NCBI RefSeq assembly: GCF_004359215.1
Contig: NC_090619.1
Span: 5,961,005 to 6,025,004 of the forward strand
Source of the DNA: Bremia lactucae
Taxonomy: Eukaryota; Oomycota; Peronosporomycetes; Peronosporales; Peronosporaceae
Direction: 5' to 3'
DNA length: 64,000 nucleotides
Shown: positions 32,438 through 43,776 of the stretch, one piece after another
Numbering within the stretch: the stretch's first letter is position 1
How the letters are laid out: each line of letters begins with the position of its first letter
Notes under the pieces: generated by a model
Databases searched by the model: none
Told to the model about the DNA's origin: nothing
Seen by the model: only the letters and a program-made list of their open reading frames with translations
Position numbers and translations under genes: made by a program

Positions 32438-32612
32438 CTTAGTAAGTGCGCACGAGGAGCCGGATTACCGCTCCCGTGACGACACTTACTAGAGTACTTA
32501 GTGCGTTGGGTGAGGTCGCTAAGGCGCCCACCATAACTACCTTGCTGTGCTAGGGTGTGTGTCTAAGTAGAGCGTGGCCGCATTACGACTTGCCCGCCTA
32601 CAGTGTATGATA
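32438..32612 (+). repeat. Family E LTR fragment
   Basis: CTTAGTAAGTGCGCACGAGG to GCCCGCCTACA is the last third of a family E LTR (compare 30560-30753). It is the target into which the family A element inserted. Confidence 0.75.
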
Positions 32613-33516
32613 ATTAATTTGCCTTCTTCTAATCTTGCCATACTTATAGGGCAAAGCTCAGTTCGCCTTCTGGCGTTCTCTTGATTAATAGCAGTCTTTA
32701 TGGTAATATTCTCCCCGACTTATAGCCGATCAGAACGCATAACAATATAAATGCACCGTGTCGCATAAATCAAAGCATTTGCGATGTTAAGACCTGATAT
32801 AGAAATATTATGTTGATTATCGAACTGAACGTATGAGCTAAATAGCCACATATAAACTATTTTAGACAAAGCTTGTTGTTAATTTAGTCAAATGTGAATA
32901 GCGTGCATGTTCTTGTACATTGTTGCCAAATGAGACCTCGATGTTGTTAGTGTTGACGACTTAACACAGTATAATAGAAATAGCGCTCAAAAATTCGATC
33001 TTCAATTACAAGCTGTTAGTTTTTTTTTCCATTTTGTCGTAGCAAGAGGTTACATGTGCGCTTTAAATACTAATCAGTTTTAAAAGCTTGTCCGCACAAG
33101 CTTTGTGCGTATGCTGAGAAAAATCCAAATATTGAGCCTTACTGTGAGTGTACACATTGTTGTCAATCATTATATTGCACAAGTGATGATACAAGCAATC
33201 CACTGTGCAGTACAATCTGGCATTCAACAACACACTACTTATTTCAATAACCGCCTATAAATATGAGTGTTTTTTTCTTCGTAGAATCGTTTTCTCAACT
33301 CGAGCGAGCTGTCGTGCTTTGCAAAATTTTAAATTCTATAATGTCAATTAGTCACATACAAAGCACCATTTTCTGCACATGTTGTCGTGCCTTATTGGGA
33401 ATGTGGAAACCGATGCTGCTTTGCGGTGGTACGATTTCAAAGGACTTGATACTTTAATTCCGTTAATCACCACGCATATCTTTTAAGAGCGCACCGTATT
33501 TTTGCTCGACAAAGTC
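32613..33516. other. Intergenic; 5' flank of the kinase gene
   Basis: AT-rich, no recognised gene. Confidence 0.6.
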
Positions 33517-33531
33517 GCTCATTCCTTTGTT
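33517..33531 (+). promoter_or_regulatory. Oomycete-type initiator
   Basis: GCTCATTCCTTTGTT fits the oomycete initiator consensus (GCTCATTYYNCAWTTT-like) and lies 46 nt before the ATG at 33577. Transcription start here is inferred. Confidence 0.6.
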
Positions 33532-33576
33532 CAGGACGTGACAACCACATCGTGGTCCTGAATTGGCTCGATCTAA

Positions 33577-35334
33577 ATGTTGGCGATGGCCTGCGTAGGA
33601 GGAGCTTTAAGCTTTCTGGTGCTGTTGGTAACGGCGTCTTCTATCGACTCAGGCGCGAATTGGTTCGCACGGGAGGTTTTCGACACCGAGACTTGCTCAA
33701 GCACGCCAGTCATCGTAAATCTCAGTAAGGCTGTCCAGTGTAGGTCGTGCCAATGCAGCTCCTTCAAATCTAACAACGTAACCCGGTATGCTCAAAATAT
33801 ATGCAACATCACGAACGCATTTACATTTGCAAATGGGGTTTTTGGCGAGAACAATTACATTGTCGTCGAAGATTTTCGTGGTTCTAAGTGTGAGAATCTA
33901 CGCGCGACAACGATTCTTCCGGCCTCGGGGAGCTGTATGCAGACAGATGTATTTGGAAACATTCCGATCATTATGATGCTATTTGCGAATGGGTCAGCAT
34001 TGATTAAAATGTTTGCCGAGAAAGATTGCAATAGCATTGCGTTCAAGAGTGTGGTTTTGGACAGTGGGACTATTTCAAGTGGACGTTGTGTTCAAAACCA
34101 TTACAAGTTTTATACAAGAGCAAGTAAAAGCATCCCAGACCTTCGCGGCGGGTCTGAGGATAATTTAAACAGTGCCTCTCGCGATCGCAACGCCATAGAA
34201 GGCCTTGGTGTACTAGTAATTCTTGGTATAATTGTGGGTGCGGGTATTGTTGGCTTCCTCACGGCCATTTTCGTTTGGAAATGGCGCTTTTCCCGTGACG
34301 ACCAAAGCAGCGAAGACGATAGGAGATGTGTTAATTATACGTCGCTGCAAAATCGAAAAACAAGCACGTTTATTAGTTCGAGTGCACGAAGCTCCTACAA
34401 TAAAAACGGACGATTACAGCGCAGTATCAGCTACTACTGGGACGACGATGACATTGCTGCCGCTCGAGTTGATCGTGATAAGATTGAATTAAATCAAGTG
34501 ATTAGCCGTGGAGGCGATGCCCAAGTCATGTCAGGCTGGTTCAAAGGCCAGCACGTGGCCATAAAGATGCTTCTTCCAGAAAATCGGAAGAACATGAAAC
34601 TACTGAATTCTTTCTTAGAAGAAGTCAAGCTCATGTCGAATCTCGAACATCCCCGCATTGTACGCTTTATTGGCGTGGCTTGGGATTCGCTCTCCGACCT
34701 GTGCCTCCTCACTGAATTCATGGAAGGAGGCGACTTGCGAGCGTTGCTAATGTCGTATGAGGCTCAGAATCTTCCCGTCGGCTTTAACGCGACAAAGGTG
34801 ACAATCGCGTTGCATCTTGCCCATGCACTTACGTATTTGCACTCGTTAGACCCACCAGTGCTGCATCGTGACCTGAAATCCAAGAACATTTTACTGAGTC
34901 TTTCACTTGACGCTCGCCTCTCGGACTTTGGAGTCTCGCGGGAGAATGTGGACAAAACCATGACGGCAGGCGTAGGCACGTCGCGCTGGATGGCGCCAGA
35001 AGTGATGATGGGAGAGAGATACAATGTACAGGCCGACGTGTTTTCCATGGGCATTGTGCTGTCCGAGCTGGATCTCCACACATTGCCATACTCGCACGCG
35101 ATGGAAGACAAGGACTCAGACCGCAATTTCTCTAGCGCGGCGATCATTCACATGGTGGCGCTAGGAAAGATTCGAGCGCAGTTTTCAAGCGAAGATTCGA
35201 TGGCCGAGCTGGGCTTGTCCTGCATAAATGTGAACCCAGTCGACCGTCCAACTGCAGCTGAAGTGCTTTATAAAATCCATAGAATATTAACCACCGAGTA
35301 CAATAGAGACAGTTGTGACGAAGGTAGCTTGTGA
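33577..35334 (+). CDS. Receptor-like TKL-type protein kinase
   Basis: 585 residues. The N-terminal hydrophobic stretch (A-L-S-F-L-V-L-L-V-T-A) is a likely signal peptide, followed by a cysteine-containing ectodomain with several N-x-S/T sites, then one membrane span near 209-234 (V-I-L-G-I-I-V-G-A-G-I-V-G-F-L). The kinase domain runs from about 303: the glycine loop is unusual (I-S-R-G-G-D-A-Q-V), the ATP lysine is K330 (V-A-I-K), the catalytic loop H-R-D-L-K-S-K-N begins at 430, DFG is at 450 and M-A-P-E near 472. So the catalytic residues are intact despite the loop. Such receptor-like TKL kinases are expanded in oomycetes; the ligand and pathway are unknown. Confidence 0.92.
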   Translation: MLAMACVGGALSFLVLLVTASSIDSGANWFAREVFDTETCSSTPVIVNLSKAVQCRSCQCSSFKSNNVTRYAQNICNITNAFTFANGVFGENNYIVVEDFRGSKCENLRATTILPASGSCMQTDVFGNIPIIMMLFANGSALIKMFAEKDCNSIAFKSVVLDSGTISSGRCVQNHYKFYTRASKSIPDLRGGSEDNLNSASRDRNAIEGLGVLVILGIIVGAGIVGFLTAIFVWKWRFSRDDQSSEDDRRCVNYTSLQNRKTSTFISSSARSSYNKNGRLQRSISYYWDDDDIAAARVDRDKIELNQVISRGGDAQVMSGWFKGQHVAIKMLLPENRKNMKLLNSFLEEVKLMSNLEHPRIVRFIGVAWDSLSDLCLLTEFMEGGDLRALLMSYEAQNLPVGFNATKVTIALHLAHALTYLHSLDPPVLHRDLKSKNILLSLSLDARLSDFGVSRENVDKTMTAGVGTSRWMAPEVMMGERYNVQADVFSMGIVLSELDLHTLPYSHAMEDKDSDRNFSSAAIIHMVALGKIRAQFSSEDSMAELGLSCINVNPVDRPTAAEVLYKIHRILTTEYNRDSCDEGSL

Positions 35335-36947
35335 TAGATGTTAATTGTACAATAGGTTTTATTCGTCGATCGTTCGAAATATAGGAGCCAGCCAAACAAG
35401 CGTGTCTGGTACCACGCTTTAATGACTTTATTTCGTAAAGCGTCACCGATATTTTACGCAATCGTGACCTATTCTTCTGCGCGGAAATGCACTAGCGATG
35501 TTTAAATGTCAGCGTTATGACAGGAATAAAGGTCTTTCGGCTCTCTTCGCCTAAACTTGAGCTAACAAGCGGGGCGAGACCATGCCGAGCCTCTTCAAAT
35601 TTTAGTGGGGTTCAAAACAGACCACACCGAAAAACAATTGTCGATTCTCTATGATACATGAGCAACAGCATGTAACTTGAAGGTGCGCAAGGGAACCGGT
35701 GATTGATCCTTTAAATACGACAGCACAAACACATCGACAGATTACACATGAACTGGCGACTTTTTGACACAGTAATTGCAACGCGCGGCGGCGATTCGAG
35801 CCCACATAAACTATTTCGTAATCGTTATCAGCTGCTCCACCACTCTCGCGTCAGTAGGATTATGGCGTGTTAATCGGGCCCGGGATCGGCCTCCACACGC
35901 CAACTCACTGGAGTATTTTCTGCGCAATATAACGGCAGCATTGCCCTATTTGTGTGACTGCACAAAAGTCGAGTTGCTGCAGGAGATCGCAGCATTTGCA
36001 AAATTGTGTCTAACATTCGATCCCGAACATTAAAAAATATAGAACGGTGGCTATTGCGATGTGTACAAGCACGAGACCCACGCACGTCCCTTACTCGACA
36101 AATTGGACAAATGTGGGCATTTGAAGCGAAACTTGCTTTTGTCAAAATGAGTGGAAGGATGTGGTCGTATGTGAAGACACTGGATGTCACGTTCTCTCAG
36201 CATTTGTGGTCCCTTTTCGAAGACTTGTTCGTAAATCTTGCACCCACGATATTATTAAATACTCTAATGGACTCTTACGACGCTGCAACATTTAACATGT
36301 ATTGATTGGAAACACCAGGGCGCCAGGCATTGCAATATAACGGAGTCCGCTCTTTACACATCATCTGACAGGGATTGCACTGAAATGGCGCTTCCTGTTT
36401 CGTTCACTACCGTATGTTGTGACCATTTCGAGCTCGGCATCGGTGAAAGCTGTAGCATGCAATACTCATATTGCCAAAATACAGAATGGCTACCTATCGA
36501 CAGGGGCCCCCACAATCTTTGCAGGAATCGTTTGATAATTTTTAATTGACTTTGAGTGTGTCGTGGCTAGAAGCGGAAAGCTTGTTCATAACGCCTGTCG
36601 GAGTCAATACGACTCAAGTACGTGCGCACGAGTTCCTGTAAGTGTCGAAGCCAATAATGACTTGGTGGCCTGATCGACTCGATATGTCGTCTTGACTTGC
36701 TGTGTTATGATTGGATGAAATTGCGACCGTCCAACAGTGGGACATTTCGTCAACAGCTGATATGAGACACTTGCAAAGCAATAGACAATTATGTTACAAA
36801 TACTGAAACATGTTATGCCTCCAAGTTGACATTAACGAAGGCGGTTGAACAGGAAGTTTATGCTCTAGTCCTTATAAGCCGGGTACCGGGCTCTGCAAAT
36901 CGTTACGTGCGAGAAATTATCCGCAGATACCTTTGCTCGGGTAAATA
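35335..36947. other. Intergenic between kinase and TBL1-like gene
   Basis: Holds the kinase 3' end and the 3' flank of the minus-strand gene. A weak open pair at 35776-36305 is listed separately. Confidence 0.5.
36006..36305 (+). CDS. Possible small gene or pseudogene, unknown
   Basis: 99 residues, Trp-rich and helical in look (Q-M-W-A-F-E-A-K-L-A-F-V-K). The preceding frame (35776-36033) overlaps it and could be an upstream piece. No family recognised and no clear splice sites; it may be chance. Confidence 0.2.
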   Translation: MSNIRSRTLKNIERWLLRCVQARDPRTSLTRQIGQMWAFEAKLAFVKMSGRMWSYVKTLDVTFSQHLWSLFEDLFVNLAPTILLNTLMDSYDAATFNMY

Positions 36948-38818
36948 CTACAATCGAAAATTAATTATTGCGACGTCACCACTGGATACGCAAGCAGCGA
37001 TTTGGTCACCCTGCTTGTTCCAATTAACCTCGTAAATATCGCCATTTGCTTGATACGTCTTCAATAAGGACCCGTCCTAGACCAACAAGAATCGTTGAGA
37101 TCACATTTTATAAATACTTCTAGTCAGACGCACCTTTATTAACCAAACATTGATCATTCCACCTACTGTTCCACTGGCCAAGTACTCCCCATTAGGACTA
37201 AACGCGACACCATATACGGGATACCTGCATCAGTAATCACATTAAAGAGTCAGAGCGAAAAGACTTAATTTAGATGAAGCTTCATATCCCGTCACGTACT
37301 GGTGATCAAATGTTCTCCTACAAGAGCCCGAGTCAGCATCCCAAAGCTTCACAGTGCCGTCAAAAGACGCACTTGCTAATGTCAACGGATGATCCGGTAG
37401 CGATGTGCCAGGACCAGTGCAACTCCAACGAAACGTATAAACTTCTTTTTTGTGTTCTTGAAGCGTATACACTAACGCAGCTGAGGTTGCAGCGTCCAAT
37501 GTGGATTCCTTTTCACTAGTCTCAGTGCTTTCAATTTCCATATCCTTACTCTCTGCTATAACCTGCTTGTTAATAGCCTTTGCTGGATCCCAAATTTTCA
37601 CTGTATAATCGTCGGAACACGATGCTAAATATCGTCCTGCGGGGTCCCACTTGACCGAATTAATTGCGTCTTTGTGTCCTCGTAACACGACGTCAGCCTT
37701 CATTTCTCCTACTCGAGCAACACAAATACTCATATCCGAAGAGCAAGTAGCAAACGTAGAGTCATCTTTCCACGATGCATCCAAGATCGGATCATCGTGC
37801 AGTTTCACTTGTTGTTTCTTCGTTTCCGTCGATGTATCCCAGATAACCACAGTCTTGTCAAAGCTAGCGCTAAGAAGAAACAAACTCGTCTTGCTCCACC
37901 TTGTAGCAAACACCGGTCCATTATGATTCTGAAAAACATGCTTAATCTCGCCTTGTGCATTCCATATTCGTGTTTTGCCATTATAAGTTCCTGACGCCAA
38001 CAACGATCCATCATGCTGCATTCATCGTAAAACAGTTTAAAACACGAGTTTAAAACAGCTCAAAGCCATTTTCATACTACGTACGTTCCACTCGAGAGTT
38101 GTAACATCTTTATGAGGCCCTGCGCCATGGTGAAGTACCTTTGAAACGAGGCTTTTACAATCCTCCACTTTGTCCGGTAACGACCAAATCCGCGCCGTTG
38201 AGTCACTAGATCCAGAAACTAAAATATTCATGGCTGGACTCCATGAGCAAGCATACACTTCTTTCTCATGTCCAGTCAGCAGCACCAGTGCCTCCTTGTC
38301 TATTTTATCGATATTATTCACTTCTGAAGCAAATATATCCAAATATTATCACCTCAATACTTTAAAAAGCATTGCAACAGCTGCAAGCCTACCTTTTGTA
38401 CCGTCCACAGCGTCCGGTGAACCATCTCCTTTCCGCTTTCGCTTATTGGACACTTTAAGGGACCTCGCACTATTGGAAGCGGACTGAGCCACGCGGCAAA
38501 TATGCGGGCTCAGTAATGAAAATTCTCCATCGCACTCACGTTCAGTGCCATCCTGCGAAAAGTATTTACACTCTTAGTTTTTCCATCGAATCAAAGAAGC
38601 GTTGGCACACGCACGTCATTTATGTGCGCTTCGATGCCAACATACTGGAGTCCTTTTTGCATGAAGGAAATAAGCGCACCGGGCGGAACCTCCGTGTTGA
38701 TAACGCTTGACTTGGCCAACTGGCTTTCGTACGCAAACGTAAAGGCCGAGTGAAGAAAACCCGATTCCTGCAGATACCGATAGATGAGGAAATTCACCTC
38801 GTCCGAGGTAATCGCCAT
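36948..38818 (-). CDS. TBL1/TBLR1-type LisH-WD40 protein, six exons
   Basis: Exons (minus): 38818-38615, 38552-38393, 38323-38085, 38015-37300, 37224-37134, 37076-36948. They sum to 1,539 nt (512 residues), close to the animal family length of about 514. All five donors are GT (GTGCGT, GTAGGC, GTACGT, GTACGT, GTGCGT) with CAG or TAG acceptors, and every phase joins. Exon 1 gives the LisH region ([19 protein letters not shown]). Exon 2 is basic and low complexity. Exons 3-6 give the WD40 repeats ([30 protein letters not shown]), ending N-F-R-L. Family members scaffold NCoR/SMRT-HDAC3-type co-repressor complexes in the nucleus. That role is inferred for the oomycete. Confidence 0.9.
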
Positions 38819-39504
38819 CGTTTTTGATCGGAAAAAATGAGGTATTCAAGCACAAATATGATTCCTAGCGTAGCGGTGGCGGTAGGCGATACGGCCCCCG
38901 CTAAAGCAGGGCAGAGCGGCAAGAAGTTGGGGCTGGACGTGCCTTAATAGTCAGTCTAATAACCACCCCCCTTGTAGTAGGCCTTATTGGCTGTTATTGC
39001 GGGCTATTTCAAAATACCGTTTTGGAAGATCCAGATTGGTTAATAACATTAACAGAAAATTTGTATGTGAAGTGCAGAAGATCGCCAGAAGATACGGCTC
39101 ACAATCTTGAAAGAATTTACTTCGAGATAACTAGCGCATGTTTTTACCTACCCTCCTCGAGTCATATCTAATTAATACACTGAAGGCTACCTGATGGTTG
39201 TAATACATCTGAACCGCGCACAATGAGCAAGCTACGTCCTATTGTCGTATGCTCTAAGGAATATCACTCAAACAGTGATGCCGGGCGCGTAATAGGCATA
39301 TATAAGTGGTAGCAGAGGGCAACTTAGGTTTATTAAAAAGCTTGCGTGCCAGGGCAGCGAAAACCCTACCTCTGATATCTTGCGGTGCTCGAGGATGCAC
39401 AAGATTTTAAACGCCATGCCCTAATCTTGCAAGGCACGTCAAGTCAGCACCTGTTTTTATTCAAACGGATCATATTAGAATCGACATTGCGGTCATTCTG
39501 GTTC
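38819..39504. other. Intergenic, TBL1-like promoter side
   Basis: No gene recognised. On the minus strand an initiator-like CTCATTTTTTCC lies near 38842-38831, about 15 nt before the TBL1-like ATG. Confidence 0.5.
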
Positions 39505-40514
39505 CTACAATTTCTTCTGTAGGGCTTGGGCCTCTTCGTGAGCCATTTCGTCCTCCTCCCCACAAATGGGAATCGCGAGAGCTTTGTCCAACCACTCTTT
39601 GGCCGTTGCATAGTCCTTTTTCTTACTAAAGACCTGTGCAATAAGCAGCGAGCGTTTTTTCCACGAGTCTGGAGAAAGCTCCTCGGACTTAAACAGATAG
39701 CTTAATGCTTCGTCATAAGAGGACTCGGGCGGTGTACCAAACAGCACTGCCGCCGCCTTGCGCTCTAGCCACGATAAATCCGCGATGGCAATGCACCACC
39801 GACCCAGCAGATAATATGGCGTCGGGTTCGACGGGTTAAGCTCCACTGCTTTTTCCCAGTGACTCTTGATCACGTACGAATTTGCAATCGATGTCTTTGA
39901 GCCCTCGTAATCTCCAATCGATGACAAGATGATTCCGTACCTACACAGTAAAACTCGATGACTCAAATGCGGCACGAATCATAAGCCTCATGCTACTACG
40001 CACCAGTTGTGAATTGCGGCCACGTCTTTAGTAAGATCAAGACCCTTTTGTATTATGTCTCGCGCATAGTACGTCAGCTCCTTCTTCTTGTCTGCACTAG
40101 TAGCTTTGAGATTGGCGACATCATAAGCAGCGCGAGTGAGACGCCAGATTACTCCGATATCTTCGGGATGAGAGGCATGCATTTGCTTGAGCTTGTTGAG
40201 CAGCTCGAAGCGGTCAAATGAGCTGTCATTGTACAGCTCCTCTGCCTTGACAGCATCTGCGGACTCCATTGCCAGTTTAGAGGTGCACGATGCCGATGCA
40301 ACTGTTAGTACAGGAAGTGATATGAGCGCAATCAAGCGAACAACCCGAGGGGTTAAATGCTGATGAGGCTTGTGGGTCAGAAAGCTCTGGAATGAAACAA
40401 GCTGCTGGTAAGGATACGCGCGAACTGATCGGTGCAGAAGTGCAGCACCTGCCAAAACAATAAGTGAGTGCTGATGATCAACTAAACGACACCATAGTAC
40501 ATACGTCGCCACAT
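39505..40514 (-). CDS. RMD-like TPR protein (regulator of microtubule dynamics family), three exons
   Basis: Deduced exons (minus): 40514-40505 (10 nt, M-W-R plus one base), 40448-40004, 39940-39505; 891 nt, 296 residues. Intron 1 is GTATGT...TTTTGGCAG (56 nt); intron 2 is GTGCGT...GTGTAG (63 nt). The joints are in frame, and the second restores H-N-W-Y-G-I-I-L-S-S-I-G-D-Y-E-G, the family signature. TPR-like repeats follow (A-V-E-L-N-P-S-N-P-T-P-Y-Y-L-L-G-R-W-C). The first 60 residues are arginine-rich and then hydrophobic (L-I-A-L-I-S-L-P-V-L-T-V), which fits a mitochondrial or membrane anchor. The alternative is a start at 40269 (M-E-S-A-D-A-V), 233 residues. Confidence 0.85.
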
Positions 40515-41761
40515 GAAGATTGGTAAAATGGAAAGACCGTGATATGGTTTAACGTATTTATTCGAAGACTTTCTTCAATGTAATAATAAAACAGCAAGAC
40601 ATCACACATCTGCATTTTCTTCCAAAAAGCTTTTTAAATAAATCAATGTCGTTCGACATTTTGCTCTTTTTCAAACATAAGCTCGTTCCCTGTTTCCCAT
40701 AATTTAATGCTCTTTTATTTCTTCTTATTGATTAGAGCACACGTACTGATCAAACGCAGACGTTTCAAAAGCAGGAGACCTTGGAGCAACACTTTCCGTT
40801 GCGTATCTAATTTGAAGCTTATAGAAAGTTCCAGTTCAAGGCCAACAAATTAAGCCTGGCGTTGGCGGTCCATTCTTGTTATAGATATCGAATTTTAATA
40901 TTACATCAAAAAAATTAAATACAGTCCGTGTCATCAGATTCCAGTGATCTAAAAATTTACATTTTAAAAATGCCTGCTGATTTTCTTGTGACTTAGAGGA
41001 TAGAATTTGCAAAAGGGAGTTGTCAAAATATGGAGCTCCAGTTACCTGGCAGGACTTTGCTCGCAGAGGCGTGTGAATTCAAGCTTTCCCATACTATAGT
41101 GGTCAAATTTGGCTCGGTTTACAATAGCAACGGCACTTACAATCTTTTGTTATCATTAATATTACTTATTTATTTAGAGAAGCAATGTATCGAAATATTT
41201 CAGAAATCCGCAACTAAGCAGCCAGGGTATCACCAAGTCGTAACTCCGTGACCGGTTAAAATGTGCGCATGCGCTTTGGATCGATAGCGAAGGCAAAGTT
41301 GCAGATTGAATTACAGATTATCGAAAAGAAACACCTTTCAATCGCTAATAATATCATAATAATAATCAAGCAAAGAACATTACGAAACGGGCGCTTTCGG
41401 CTCTATTTTTAGTTGCGAGACGACGCGCGATAAGCAGATTCTGTAACTGATAAAACACAACTCTTTTGGTTTTTCTGTAATTATTTTAGTTGTTTTGCTA
41501 CTAAAAGCACTGCATCAGTAATTGGTACGGTCTTATTAAACAGCCATACATTCACAGTCACATGATAAGAATGTGAAAACGCTAAAAAAAACTGTCAAAT
41601 TCTTAGCGTTTAGTGTGTACCTGGCTTTAAAGCGTTTGCGGATGCGACCATACCGCAGAGGAAGGGATACTGTTCTTTCACTATTTTTGCCAAACAAACT
41701 TCCTACAAATGATTTCAATTAATAATTTCCATTCCTCTTTCCTCTTCCTACGCAGTTGCGA
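40515..41761. other. Intergenic, divergent promoters
   Basis: AT-rich, no gene recognised. A polypyrimidine tract ending TACGCAG at 41755 looks like a 3' splice site just before the PLD start, so a 5' exon of that gene may lie here. Confidence 0.5.
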
Positions 41762-43411
41762 ATGCCAGCCTTACTGTTAACAAAAATTGTTGAATGCTTC
41801 AATAACGTGTTCGAGTTCATCATTGATCCTTTTCATTACAAGAAGAAAAAATATAAAGTCGTCACCGCTCCATTCAGCCAGCCCTATCTTGAGCCTTCAC
41901 GTTGGTTTTTGTCTGAAGAGGAGATGCTGCGTTCTCGTAATGGATCGGCACGTAATAATATGCAGCTATATACCACTGGCAACGTCGTGGAGCTTTACGT
42001 TGCTACGGCTGGCTATTTTGCCGACCTAGCTGACGATATAATGACAGTAAGCAATGGGGATATTATCTACATTACCGGATGGGGAACTTCAAACATCCCA
42101 TTTAAGCCGCTAGAAAGTGGCACAAAGCTATGTGACCTAGCTGAAAAGGCTGTAAAGCAAGGCGCCGACTGGCGTATGCTTGTCTGGTCCAACATTCCTG
42201 AACGCAAGCAAAATCACGAGGTGCGTGATCTCATCAATGCACTACCATTACCGAAGAATTATGGTCCAGCACGCTTTGTGTACGATGATCGCCTACCATT
42301 TCCAACGTCATCACATCACCAGAAGTCGGTAATTATCCGAAGGGGTCGTGATCTTGTGGCCTATGTGGGCGGAGTGGACTTGACCACAGACCGCTGGGAT
42401 ACTCTTGAACACGACCAAGCCCACCTGCGGGACCGTACGGGTATAAAGGCTCGTTGGGACGGCTGGTTGGATGCACATGCGCGCATTAAGGGTCCCGCCA
42501 CAAAAGATGTAGCCCAAAACTTCTTGGATCGCTGGAATGCAACGCACAAACCGTCGCAAGATTTGATCGATGATTTACTGGACTTTGAAAACCCCAAGTT
42601 CTCCAACCTTCCTTCTATCGATGAAAGACCACTTAACGACTTTGAAAAAGGCACCCATGCCGTTCAATTGTGCCGAACCTTTAGCCCGGATTATAAGCGC
42701 TATGAGTTTGCTCCGCTAGGCGAGCAATCAATTTTTCACGCGCGCTTAAAAGCCATTTCCAATGCACGAAATTATATTTTCATACAAGACCAATACTTCA
42801 TCCTTGTTCCAGAGCTTTTGAAGGCCATTTTGAAAATAATGCCGAATATTCAGCGGCTTATCGTCATCATGCAGCGCACTGTCGAGGCTGAATACACTGG
42901 CTACGCTAAGTATCTTTATGACATGGTATCTCCCATTCAAAAGAGATACCCCCACAAATTCAAGCTATACACGACAAAGAAAGCTCGTCAGCTCTATATT
43001 CACAGTAAGCTGGTGATCGTCGACGACGTTTATGTGTCCCTAGGTTCGGCCAATTGGAATCGCCGCAGCATGACGAGTGACTCTGAGATTGGAATTAACA
43101 TTGTGGACGCGGAGGTAGTGCAGTCGCCAGATCACATCACAGTGAACAAGTTGGCGCGCGACTATCGGATCCAAAAGTTTATGGAAGCGACAAAACTTAC
43201 ATATACTGAGCTGGACGCGATGACGTTTTTGAAGGCTTGTGACGCGTTGGAGGCTGCAGCTCAAGGCGGCGGCACCAGTCTCATTGAGCCGTATGCTGTT
43301 TATTTCAAACCGCAATTTGCATTTGCTTCGAATGGTCTACGCCAATTTATTGACCCTGATGTCGTCCCAGATAACGAACGGTTGATTAAAATAATGCAGC
43401 ATTTTGGGTGA
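41762..43411 (+). CDS. Phospholipase D-family protein
   Basis: 549 residues from the ATG at 41762. Two phosphodiesterase motifs are present. The first is H186-x-K188 (S-H-H-Q-K-S-V-I-I) followed by V-G-G-V-D-L, but with Arg where the motif Asp is expected. The second is canonical (H414-S-K-L-V-I-V-D421, then G-S-A-N-W-N). These two motifs together form the active site that cleaves phospholipid headgroups. There are no PX, PH or C2 domains, so it matches the short PLD-like proteins known in oomycetes, several of which are secreted; here the N-terminus is only weakly hydrophobic and a signal peptide is doubtful. The upstream sequence CTACGCAG suggests that the real first exon may lie further left. 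Confidence 0.88.
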   Translation: MPALLLTKIVECFNNVFEFIIDPFHYKKKKYKVVTAPFSQPYLEPSRWFLSEEEMLRSRNGSARNNMQLYTTGNVVELYVATAGYFADLADDIMTVSNGDIIYITGWGTSNIPFKPLESGTKLCDLAEKAVKQGADWRMLVWSNIPERKQNHEVRDLINALPLPKNYGPARFVYDDRLPFPTSSHHQKSVIIRRGRDLVAYVGGVDLTTDRWDTLEHDQAHLRDRTGIKARWDGWLDAHARIKGPATKDVAQNFLDRWNATHKPSQDLIDDLLDFENPKFSNLPSIDERPLNDFEKGTHAVQLCRTFSPDYKRYEFAPLGEQSIFHARLKAISNARNYIFIQDQYFILVPELLKAILKIMPNIQRLIVIMQRTVEAEYTGYAKYLYDMVSPIQKRYPHKFKLYTTKKARQLYIHSKLVIVDDVYVSLGSANWNRRSMTSDSEIGINIVDAEVVQSPDHITVNKLARDYRIQKFMEATKLTYTELDAMTFLKACDALEAAAQGGGTSLIEPYAVYFKPQFAFASNGLRQFIDPDVVPDNERLIKIMQHFG

Positions 43412-43776
43412 AGGTTTTCAAAAATTTAGTTGGGGTTTGCCTAATTTTGCACAGCTTTAACAGTCATTAACATTTTTTGTGTTAAATTGCAAATTTAAAT
43501 TTATCACGAGTTAAGTAAGAATTTCATCTGCCACTTGGGTGTGGTGCTCACTTCGGTTATGGAACCTTTGTTGTGGTACATTTACTAGTGTGTAAAGTAT
43601 CCTTTTGTTCTAGTTAAAATAGTTAATCACTAATCCCGCATTTATTATGGGTAACATGTGGCAGCCCAAAATCTGTGTAATTAAGCTAGGGTAAGGTTTT
43701 AGATTTATAAAGTTCAGGTCCGCCTACACATTAAATTCATCATTTCCCAGGGACCGATGCAAGGTGTGAAGCGCTC
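43412..43776. other. PLD 3' flank
   Basis: AT-rich, nothing recognised. Confidence 0.5.

Noticed and set aside
39988..40512. Single-exon RMD frame starting at GTG 40512
   Set aside because: It has no ATG start and ends in intron 2; the spliced model gives the family signature across the joint.
41756..43411. TTG start for the PLD frame
   Set aside because: Nuclear genes start at ATG; the first in-frame ATG is 41762, and 41755 looks like a splice acceptor.
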